The notes under the pieces are model-generated. The model made no database searches. It was given only the letters and a program-made list of their open reading frames with translations, and had not been told where the DNA came from. A stretch of DNA of 6,792 nt, taken from MGOM01 sp035455265 (GTDB taxonomy: Bacteria; Chloroflexota; Anaerolineae; Anaerolineales; E44-bin32). Location: NCBI GenBank assembly GCA_035455265.1, contig DATIFK010000005.1, forward strand, positions 1 to 6,792. The letters run 5' to 3'. Positions 1 to 5,521 of the stretch are shown one piece after another; position 1 is the first letter of the stretch, and the number at the start of each line of letters is the position of its first letter. Both the position numbers and the translations under genes were made by a program.

Positions 1-1
1 C

Positions 2-586
2 TTCGACGCCGACCGCGACGGCTTCGTCCTCAGCGAGGGCGCCGGGGTCGTCGTGCTCGAGCGGCTCGACGATGCCCGAGCGCGCGGCGCGCCGGTCTAC
101 GCCGAGCTGATCGGCTACGGCACGACCTCCGACGCGCACCACATCACCGCCCCTGAGCCGCACGGCATGGGAGCGGCCCGCGCCATGCAGCGCGCCCTGG
201 ATCGAGCCGGCCTTCAGCCGCAGGACGTCGACTACATCAACGCCCACGCCACGAGCACGACCGTTGGCGACGTCGCCGAAACCCACGCCATCAAGCACGT
301 CTTCGGCGAACGCGCCTATCGCCTCCCGATCAGCTCGACCAAGTCGATGACCGGTCACATGACCAGCGCCGCCGGGGCGGTCGAGGCGGCCGCGTGCATT
401 CTGGCCCTCACGCGCGGAATCCTGCCGCCGACGATCAATTATCGAAGGGCGGACCCCGCCTGCGACCTGGACTACATCCCCAACCAGGCGCGAAGGGCCG
501 ATGTGCGGATTGCGATGTCCAACTCATTTGGCTTCGGCGGGGTGAACAGCGTCTTGGTGCTGCGGAGAGTCGAGCCCGAGCTCTAG
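2..586 (+). CDS. fabF: 3-oxoacyl-ACP synthase II (FabF/KAS II type), C-terminal part, 5' end outside window
   Basis: This is the C-terminal 194 residues of a condensing enzyme that extends acyl-ACP by decarboxylative condensation with malonyl-ACP in cytoplasmic fatty acid synthesis. The frame is open from base 2 and begins within the conserved FDADRDGFVLSEGAG segment. Both catalytic histidines of the Cys-His-His triad are present: NAHATST (His at fragment residue 82, bases 245-247) and STKSMTGHMTSAAG (His at residue 119, bases 356-358, with the conserved Lys before it). The C-terminal GFGG loop is also present. The nucleophilic Cys lies upstream, outside the window; a full FabF is about 410 residues, so roughly half is missing only because of the window edge. 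The stretch after the second His reads MTSAAG where LLGAAG is usual, a mild deviation. The stop TAG (584-586) overlaps the stop of the convergent response regulator. A polyketide-type ketosynthase is the alternative, but the length and motifs favour FabF. Confidence 0.93.
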   Translation, partial: FDADRDGFVLSEGAGVVVLERLDDARARGAPVYAELIGYGTTSDAHHITAPEPHGMGAARAMQRALDRAGLQPQDVDYINAHATSTTVGDVAETHAIKHVFGERAYRLPISSTKSMTGHMTSAAGAVEAAACILALTRGILPPTINYRRADPACDLDYIPNQARRADVRIAMSNSFGFGGVNSVLVLRRVEPEL

Positions 587-969
587 CGCGCCTGGTGGGC
601 GGGCGCGGCGTCGCCCAGAATCCGCCGGATCAGCTCTTCGGAGGCGATGTCCTTGAGCAAGTAGCCGGAGGCGCCGGCCCGCCGTGCCGCCTGCTCTTCC
701 CACTCCGACGGGTACGACGTCAGCACGTACAGCCGCGGCGGATGCGCCCGATCGGCCAGCTGGCGGACCAGCTCCAGGCCCATCCCATCCGTGCGTTTGA
801 CTTCCACAAGCACGACGTCTACAGGGGATTGAGTCAATTCGCGCAAAGCCGTCTGCGCGTCGCCGGAGTGGCCAGCGATCTGGACCTCGGAGGACTGGCC
901 GAGGCGTTCCACCAGCGCGCGCCGTACCGATTCATGTTCGTCGACGATGTATAGGCGCGCAGGCGACAT
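583..969 (-). CDS. Receiver-only response regulator with Glu at the phosphoacceptor position
   Basis: This 128-residue protein is a single CheY-like receiver domain of the NarL/LuxR style, most likely the partner of the histidine kinase just upstream. Visible are the acidic pair DE (10-11), the switch Thr (84, in LYVLTSY), the conserved Lys (106, in GASGYLLKD) and the last helix. The site that normally carries the phosphorylated Asp reads VLVEVKRTDGMGLEL, so it is Glu56 (codon GAA, bases 804-802). NarL-family regulators continue into a LuxR-type helix-turn-helix; here the chain stops right after the receiver, so no DNA-binding domain is present. I chose ATG 969 because the domain begins at its residue 5, GGTGGG lies five bases upstream, and a TATACT box lies further up. 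A GTG at 1062 that overlaps the kinase stop (GTGA) would add 31 residues without domain character. The receiver call is firm; function is uncertain, and it may act by protein contact or be constitutively in one state. Confidence 0.85.
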   Translation of the reverse strand: MSPARLYIVDEHESVRRALVERLGQSSEVQIAGHSGDAQTALRELTQSPVDVVLVEVKRTDGMGLELVRQLADRAHPPRLYVLTSYPSEWEEQAARRAGASGYLLKDIASEELIRRILGDAAPAHQAR

Positions 970-997
970 CGAGACCCACCGCGTTGAGGGTGATGGA

Positions 998-1026
998 AGT
1001 ATAGAAACGCCGATGGAGCTGCTCCA
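998..1026 (-). promoter_or_regulatory. Candidate promoter of the response regulator with overlapping palindrome
   Basis: On the minus strand a TATACT hexamer (1003-998; five of six bases match TATAAT) lies 28 bases before the ATG at 969. A weak -35-like TGGAGC (1026-1021) stands 17 bases upstream. That -35 is half of a perfect inverted repeat, TGGAGC-T-GCTCCA (1014-1026), which could be an operator. This would give the regulator transcripts separate from the kinase. It is seen by eye only; the -35 match is poor, and the pair could equally be read from one kinase transcript. Confidence 0.3.
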
Positions 1027-1058
1027 GTGACCTCCGTCCCTCCCTGATTCGCTACCTG

Positions 1059-2810
1059 TCACGGTACCGAAACGGGATTCTGGGCGGCCTGGCGCCCGTC
1101 CGGATCGAACGGGAACCGGGCGGTAACCGTAGTACCTTCACCCGGGTTCGAGACAATCTCCAGCTCGCCCCCGGCAGCACGGGCGCGCGAAGCCATATTG
1201 GACAAGCCATGTCCCAGGAGCTCCGCCCGAACCGCCGAATCGAATCCTTCCCCGTTGTCGATCACCTGCAATCCGATCCCGTCGTTCAGCCATCGTAGAG
1301 TCACCCAGGCGCGCTTGGCGCGTGAATGCTTGGCCACATTGGCGACGGCTTCCTGGGCGATGTGAAACGCGGCGATGCGGGCGGTGGGTGCCAGGGTCTG
1401 CGCCGCATCGGGGTCGAGGATGAGCTCCGCGTCCATCAACGAATTGGCACGGAACTCGTCCAGCAGACGCCGCAGCGCCTCGCCCAGATCATCGGCCGGG
1501 ATGCGGCTCGGCTGAAGGTCGAGGATGTAGCTGCGGATGTCGCGGATGATGGCGTTCAATCCGTCGATGGCTCGGTCGAGGGCGGCGTCTTCCTTGGTGT
1601 GTGATGCGCGCGTGGCCTGCAACCGGGCCGAGTCCAGGCTCAGCCCGACGGCGTAGATCGACTGGATGATTCCGTCGTGCAGGTCCATGGCGATTCGCTC
1701 GCGCTCCTCCAATACCGCCAGCCGCTGCGCCTGGCGCAACAGGCGGGCATTCTCCAGAACGATTCCGACGCCACCGCCGATGGCGGTCAGAAGGCGTATC
1801 TCCCTCTCCAGCATCGGCCGCGCGCTGAGGAAGGCAAGCGTCAGGACTCCAAGCACGTTGCCGTGAGCCGCCAGGGGGATACAAACCATGGTGCGGAAGC
1901 CGGCCTGCACCAGGGCGGCGCTTTCAAGGTTCGGCTCCGACTCCAGCCGGTCGGTCCAATACGCTTCCTTCGTCTCCGCCACCCTGCCGATGAGACCTTC
2001 CCCCACGCGGAAGCGCGTTGGCTCGACGCCCGACTTCGACGCCAGCCCCTGCTGAACGGAAAGATCGAACGTGCGCGTGTCCTCCAACCTCAGGTAGATC
2101 TCTCCGGCCTGGGCCCCGAAGAGCTCCAGGATGCGTCCCAGGATCGACTCGAGCAGGCGGTCCACCTCGCCGGCCGTGCCACCCGTTGACGTCAGCGCGT
2201 TGGACAGCTCGAGTTCCTCGTTACGCTGGCGCAGCTCGTCTTCGCGGTCCTGCACCGCCTGATACAGGCGCGCGTTCTCGATGGCCGCGGCAGCGTGAGC
2301 CGCCAGAAGCTCGATGAGATTCTGATCCTCTTCGGTGAACTCGAGGGCATTGCGCTTGTCGGTCAGGTAGATCTGGCCGATCGGGCGACCGTAGGCGGCA
2401 ACCGGGATGCCGAGGAAGGATCGCATGGGCGGATGATGGGGCGGGAAGCCGACCGACGACGGGTGCCGGGTAAGATCCGGCAGCCGGATCGACCGACCCG
2501 ACCGCATCATCTCTCCGATCAGCCCCTGCCCGGTCGGCCGGCGCGGAATCCGGCTCTCGTCTTCGAGAGTCATCCCGGCAGTGATGAAGGTCTCGAGCGC
2601 GCCGTAGCGATTGACGACCCCGATAGCGGCGTAGGTCGCCTCGGCCAGATCCTGCGCGGCCTCGACAATTCGGTGGAGCGTGCTCTCCAGGGAAAGATCG
2701 GCGTAAAGGCTGAGGGTCGCCCGATGGAGAGCGCGCATCCGCTCTTCACCGCTGCGGCTGCGGGAGGGCTCGGGGCGCACGCCACCCCTGGTCTGCTCGT
2801 CGACCGTCAT
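1059..2810 (-). CDS. Soluble NarX-like sensor histidine kinase (GAF-GAF-HisKA_3-HATPase)
   Basis: A 583-residue sensor kinase that should autophosphorylate on His and exchange phosphate with a receiver protein. Domains in order: GAF 1 (about 42-180), a short charged coiled-coil-like linker (180-205, DREDELRQRNEELEL), GAF 2 (about 214-355), the HisKA_3 dimerisation domain with the H-box ERERIAMDLHDGIIQ (His378, plus the HDxxxQ pattern tied to phosphatase activity in this family), and an HATPase_c domain with N-box QEAVANVAKHS (Asn491), G1 DNGEGF (518-523) and G2 GHGLSNM (533-539). No transmembrane segment or signal peptide is visible, so it should sense a cytoplasmic signal through its GAF domains; the ligand cannot be read from sequence. 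ATG 2810 was chosen because the frame upstream, open to 3062, encodes Arg/Pro-rich sequence with no domain character. AAGGGG lies 11 bases before this ATG, a rather long spacing. The response regulator follows 89 bases downstream. The gene diverges from HMG-CoA reductase. Confidence 0.92.
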   Translation of the reverse strand: MTVDEQTRGGVRPEPSRSRSGEERMRALHRATLSLYADLSLESTLHRIVEAAQDLAEATYAAIGVVNRYGALETFITAGMTLEDESRIPRRPTGQGLIGEMMRSGRSIRLPDLTRHPSSVGFPPHHPPMRSFLGIPVAAYGRPIGQIYLTDKRNALEFTEEDQNLIELLAAHAAAAIENARLYQAVQDREDELRQRNEELELSNALTSTGGTAGEVDRLLESILGRILELFGAQAGEIYLRLEDTRTFDLSVQQGLASKSGVEPTRFRVGEGLIGRVAETKEAYWTDRLESEPNLESAALVQAGFRTMVCIPLAAHGNVLGVLTLAFLSARPMLEREIRLLTAIGGGVGIVLENARLLRQAQRLAVLEERERIAMDLHDGIIQSIYAVGLSLDSARLQATRASHTKEDAALDRAIDGLNAIIRDIRSYILDLQPSRIPADDLGEALRRLLDEFRANSLMDAELILDPDAAQTLAPTARIAAFHIAQEAVANVAKHSRAKRAWVTLRWLNDGIGLQVIDNGEGFDSAVRAELLGHGLSNMASRARAAGGELEIVSNPGEGTTVTARFPFDPDGRQAAQNPVSVP

Positions 2811-3060
2811 GAAGAGGACATCCCCTTGGCATTGTACCTCGGGGCGCGGGACGATGGTCGGTGATCCGTGATCGGAAGGGAGTCTTCTACCAACGTCTCC
2901 TGCATACCCTGGCCGTCGAGCCGTCGTCTTGCCATGGGAGGGGACGCGTGGCGCCCCGCGACGGCTGAAAGCTGAAGTCTGAGGGCTCCTGACCAGCCTG
3001 ATAGCTTTTGCCAGAGGCCGGGGGGTATACGCCCCTGTGACCAAGGACCACGGAGAACGC
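2811..3060. promoter_or_regulatory. Divergent intergenic region between kinase and HMG-CoA reductase
   Basis: This 250-base gap must hold the start signals for both directions. On the minus strand TACAAT (2836-2831) is a good -10 match but has no convincing -35 and would leave a very short leader before ATG 2810. On the plus strand TATACG (3026-3031) sits in the inverted repeat GGGG-TATACG-CCCC (3022-3035), about 30 bases before the HMG-CoA reductase ATG, again without a clear -35. Two short tandem repeats may be operator half-sites: GTGATCC/GTGATCG (2861-2874) and GCCGTCGA/GCCGTCGT (2912-2927). An inverted pair AAAGCT (2968-2973) / AGCTTT (3003-3008) surrounds part of the heptamer array listed separately. 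No gene is supported here. Confidence 0.4.
2964..2990 (+). repeat. Degenerate heptamer tandem repeat upstream of HMG-CoA reductase
   Basis: Consecutive 7-base units read GCTGAAA, GCTGAAG, TCTGAGG, then the weaker GCTCCTG. They follow the consensus GCTGRRR at an exact 7-base period and end 70 bases before the HMG-CoA reductase ATG. The same unit recurs at 4385-4419 in front of HMG-CoA synthase. The array is short, so its reality rests mostly on that second, better copy. Confidence 0.45.
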
Positions 3061-4350
3061 ATGGCAACATCGAGACTGGCCGGGTTCTACGACCTACCTC
3101 TGGCCGAACGCAGGCGCCGCGTCGCGGAGGCCACCGCCCTGGCGGATTTGTCCTTGCTCGCCCTGGGCGGAGAGGCCGGTCTCAAGCCCGAGCAAGCCGA
3201 TCACATGATCGAGAACGTCATCGGCGTGTTCGGGCTGCCGCTCGGAATCGCCGTCAATTTCGTCGTGAATGGTCGCGAGGTTCTCGTCCCGATGGCGATC
3301 GAGGAGCCATCCGTCGTCGCCGGCGCCTCCTTCATGGCCAAGCTGGTTCGCGAAGGCGGCGGGTTCCACGCCGAGACGGACGCGCCGGAGATGATCGCCC
3401 AGATTCAAGTCCTCGGCGTCGCCGACCTGGAAGCGGCCAAGCGGTCGCTGGAGACCTCGAAGGACTCCATCCTGGCCGAGGCCGACGCCGTCGACCCGGT
3501 CATCCGCAACCTGGGAGGCGGTGCCCGCGATCTGGTCATCCGCCTGCTGCCCGAGACGGCCGTCGGCCCGATGCTCGTCGTGCATCTGGTGTACGACGTG
3601 CGCGACGCCATGGGCGCCAATGCCGTCAACACGGCCGCCGAGCGGCTGGCGCCGCGCATCGAGGCCATCACCGGCGGCCGGGTGCATTTGCGCATCCTGA
3701 CCAACTTGGCCGACCGCCGCCTGGCCCGCGCCACCTGCCGCATCCCAGCGGCGGCGCTGGCCTTCGGCGACTTCTCCGGCGACCGCGTTCGGGACGGCAT
3801 CGTCGAAGCCTGGGCGCTGGCCGACGCCGATCCGTACCGCGCCGCCACTCACAACAAGGGCATCATGAACGGCGTCGACTCGGTTGTGATCGCCACGGGG
3901 AACGACTGGCGCGCTGTCGAAGCCGGCGCGCACGCGTTCGCAGCGCGCTCGGGTCGCTACACCTCCCTGAGCCGGTGGGCAGTGGGCGCCGACGGCAGCC
4001 TGGAGGGCTGGCTGGAAATGCCAATGGCGGTCGGGATCGTCGGCGGGGCCACCCGAGTGCATCCGACGGCCCGAGCCGCGCTGGAATTGATGGGCGTCCG
4101 TTCGGCACGCGAACTTTCCGCGGTCATCGTTTCGGTCGGACTGGCACAGAACCTGGCGGCGCTGCGCGCCCTGGCCACCGAAGGAATACAACGCGGCCAC
4201 ATGGGCTTGCACGCCAGGCAGGTGGCCATGGCGGCCGGCGCCAGCGGCGAATGGATCGAACGCGTAGCTCGGCAGATGATGGACGAAGGCCTGGTACGGT
4301 CCGATCGCGCCGAACAAGTCCTCCGGGAACTGCGCGGGGGAACAGGGTAA
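3061..4350 (+). CDS. mvaA: Class II hydroxymethylglutaryl-CoA reductase
   Basis: A 429-residue enzyme that reduces HMG-CoA to mevalonate and CoA in two hydride steps, the committed step of the mevalonate route to isoprenoids; cytoplasmic, no membrane segment. Length and start (SRLAGFYDLPLAERR) are typical of the bacterial class II family. Visible landmarks: ENVIGVFGLPLG (51-62), the EEPS motif with catalytic Glu82, the dinucleotide-binding DAMGANAVNT (182-191), catalytic Lys266 in HNKGIMNG, catalytic Asp282 in GND, VGGATRVHPTA (327-337), and catalytic His380 in GHMGLHAR. These align within one residue of the Glu83/Lys267/Asp283/His381 set of the Pseudomonas mevalonii enzyme. ATG 3061 is preferred to an in-frame GTG at 3037 because GGAG lies five bases upstream and the family begins here. 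Class II enzymes often use NADH, but cofactor choice cannot be settled by eye. It is the first gene of the cluster, and HMG-CoA synthase next door points to synthesis, not breakdown, of mevalonate. Confidence 0.97.
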   Translation: MATSRLAGFYDLPLAERRRRVAEATALADLSLLALGGEAGLKPEQADHMIENVIGVFGLPLGIAVNFVVNGREVLVPMAIEEPSVVAGASFMAKLVREGGGFHAETDAPEMIAQIQVLGVADLEAAKRSLETSKDSILAEADAVDPVIRNLGGGARDLVIRLLPETAVGPMLVVHLVYDVRDAMGANAVNTAAERLAPRIEAITGGRVHLRILTNLADRRLARATCRIPAAALAFGDFSGDRVRDGIVEAWALADADPYRAATHNKGIMNGVDSVVIATGNDWRAVEAGAHAFAARSGRYTSLSRWAVGADGSLEGWLEMPMAVGIVGGATRVHPTARAALELMGVRSARELSAVIVSVGLAQNLAALRALATEGIQRGHMGLHARQVAMAAGASGEWIERVARQMMDEGLVRSDRAEQVLRELRGGTG

Positions 4351-4362
4351 AGCGGTTGGGCT

Positions 4363-4419
4363 CCGGCTTCCAGCGTCAGCTCTGGCTGTCCGCTGGGAGC
4401 TGGAGGCTGGAAGCTGGTT
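4363..4419 (+). repeat. Heptamer array forming a long hairpin before HMG-CoA synthase
   Basis: Five in-register heptamers, GCTGTCC, GCTGGGA, GCTGGAG, GCTGGAA and GCTGGTT, run from 4385 to 4419. Upstream, 4363-4374 (CCGGCTTCCAGC) is the same unit in opposite orientation. The two arms can pair over 12 positions (4363-4374 with 4406-4417, one G-U), and an inner stem CAGCTC (4377-4382) pairs with GAGCTG (4397-4402). The fold ends eight bases before the AGGAGG ribosome binding site. No T-run follows, so it is not a standard terminator. It may influence mRNA stability or the relative output of reductase and synthase. Confidence 0.6.
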
Positions 4420-4424
4420 CGTAC

Positions 4425-4430
4425 AGGAGG
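4425..4430 (+). promoter_or_regulatory. Strong ribosome binding site deciding a GTG start
   Basis: AGGAGG is a full Shine-Dalgarno match four bases before the GTG at 4435. It is the best ribosome binding site in the window and fixes the start of HMG-CoA synthase at a GTG. It lies just after the heptamer hairpin. Confidence 0.85.
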
Positions 4431-4434
4431 AACG

Positions 4435-5511
4435 GTGGAATCGGAGATCGCCAACTCGAGATTGCTGAAACCGGTACACGATGTGGGCATCGTCGGCTAC
4501 GGGGCCTACGTCCCGCAGTTCCGGCTGCCCGCCACGGAAGTCGCCCGGGTGTGGAAAGCAGGCAGCGGCGGACTCCCCATCCGCGAGAAGGCCGTGCCGG
4601 GCATCGACGAGGACGTGATCACGATGTCGATCGAGGCCGCCCGCAACGCCCTGGCCCGCGCCGGGGTGTCGGCCGACGAGATTCGGGCGGTGTGGGTCGG
4701 GTCCGAATCGCATCCCTATGCCGTCAAGCCGACTTCCACCGTCGTGGCCGAAGCCATCGGCGCCACGCCGCACACCCAGGCGGCCGACTGGGAATTCGCC
4801 TGCAAGGCAGGCACCGAGGCGGTACAGGCAGCCATCGGATTCGTAGGCTCCGGCATGGCGCGCTACGCGCTGTCGATCGGCATGGACACCGCCCAGGGAC
4901 GCCCCGGCGATGCCCTCGAATACACCGCCGGTGCAGGCGGCGCGGCCTTGCTGCTGGGCCCGGCCGAGGAGTCGCTGGCCGTCTTCGAAGGCTCCTACTC
5001 CTACTCGACCGACACTCCCGACTTCTGGCGCCGCGCCCATGAGAAATACCCCGAACACGGTGAACGCTTCACCGGCGAGCCGGCCTACTTCAAACACGTC
5101 ATGGCTGCCGCCCAATCGATCATGAAGGCCCTCGGCACGACCTCGGCCGACTATCGCTATGCCGTCTTCCATCAACCCAACGCCAAATTCCCGCAGCGCG
5201 TGGCCGCCTCCCTGGGCTTTGGCATGGCCCAGATCGAGGACGGCCTGCTGGTCAGCGTGATCGGCAACACCTACGCCGGATCGGCCATGATCGGCCTCAC
5301 GGCCGTCCTGGACGTGGCACAACCGGGCGACCGCATCTTGCTCGTCTCCTACGGATCGGGCGCGGGTTCCGACGCCTTCAGCCTGCGCACCACCGATCGG
5401 CTGCCCGCCCAGCGAGACCGGGCTCCGTCGACGCGCGAATACATCGAGCGCCGCACCGAGATCGACTACGCCACCTACGCCCGCTTCCGCGGCAAGCTGT
5501 CGCTCGCGTGA
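4435..5511 (+). CDS. Hydroxymethylglutaryl-CoA synthase, archaeal type
   Basis: A 358-residue thiolase-fold enzyme that condenses acetyl-CoA with acetoacetyl-CoA to HMG-CoA. The compact length and the motifs GIVGYGAYVPQFRL (18-31) and ESHPYAVKPTSTV (91-103) match archaeal HMG-CoA synthases, not the longer eukaryote/Gram-positive form. Catalytic residues appear intact: Glu91 in VGSESHPYA, Cys123 in WEFACKAGTEA, His246 in FHQPNAKFP, plus GNTYAGS (277-283) and YGSGAGSDAF (306-315). Start is GTG, fixed by AGGAGG four bases away. The thiolase gene follows after only 10 bases, which fits cotranscription and translational coupling. In archaea this enzyme binds a thiolase and a DUF35 protein in one complex with a shared CoA-binding site; both partners are encoded next here. 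A ketoacyl-ACP synthase III is the related alternative but lacks the ESHPYAVKPT signature. Confidence 0.95.
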   Translation: MESEIANSRLLKPVHDVGIVGYGAYVPQFRLPATEVARVWKAGSGGLPIREKAVPGIDEDVITMSIEAARNALARAGVSADEIRAVWVGSESHPYAVKPTSTVVAEAIGATPHTQAADWEFACKAGTEAVQAAIGFVGSGMARYALSIGMDTAQGRPGDALEYTAGAGGAALLLGPAEESLAVFEGSYSYSTDTPDFWRRAHEKYPEHGERFTGEPAYFKHVMAAAQSIMKALGTTSADYRYAVFHQPNAKFPQRVAASLGFGMAQIEDGLLVSVIGNTYAGSAMIGLTAVLDVAQPGDRILLVSYGSGAGSDAFSLRTTDRLPAQRDRAPSTREYIERRTEIDYATYARFRGKLSLA

Positions 5512-5521
5512 ACCGTCGCCG

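Noticed and set aside
394..954. Plus-strand open frame spanning the fabF end and the response regulator
   Set aside because: It overlaps two genes with recognisable domains in other frames and has no domain of its own.
970..1062. GTG start at 1062 for the response regulator, overlapping the kinase stop as GTGA
   Set aside because: The overlap would suit translational coupling, but the 31 added residues do not belong to the receiver fold, no Shine-Dalgarno sequence precedes the GTG, and ATG 969 fits the domain start. It is not fully excluded.
3037..3060. Upstream GTG start for HMG-CoA reductase
   Set aside because: The ATG at 3061 has GGAG at ideal distance and matches the family N-terminus; the extra eight residues are not conserved in style.
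2811..3062. Extension of the histidine kinase to a start at 3062
   Set aside because: The extra 84 residues are Arg/Pro-rich with no GAF or membrane character, and they would consume the whole divergent promoter region and overlap the HMG-CoA reductase start.
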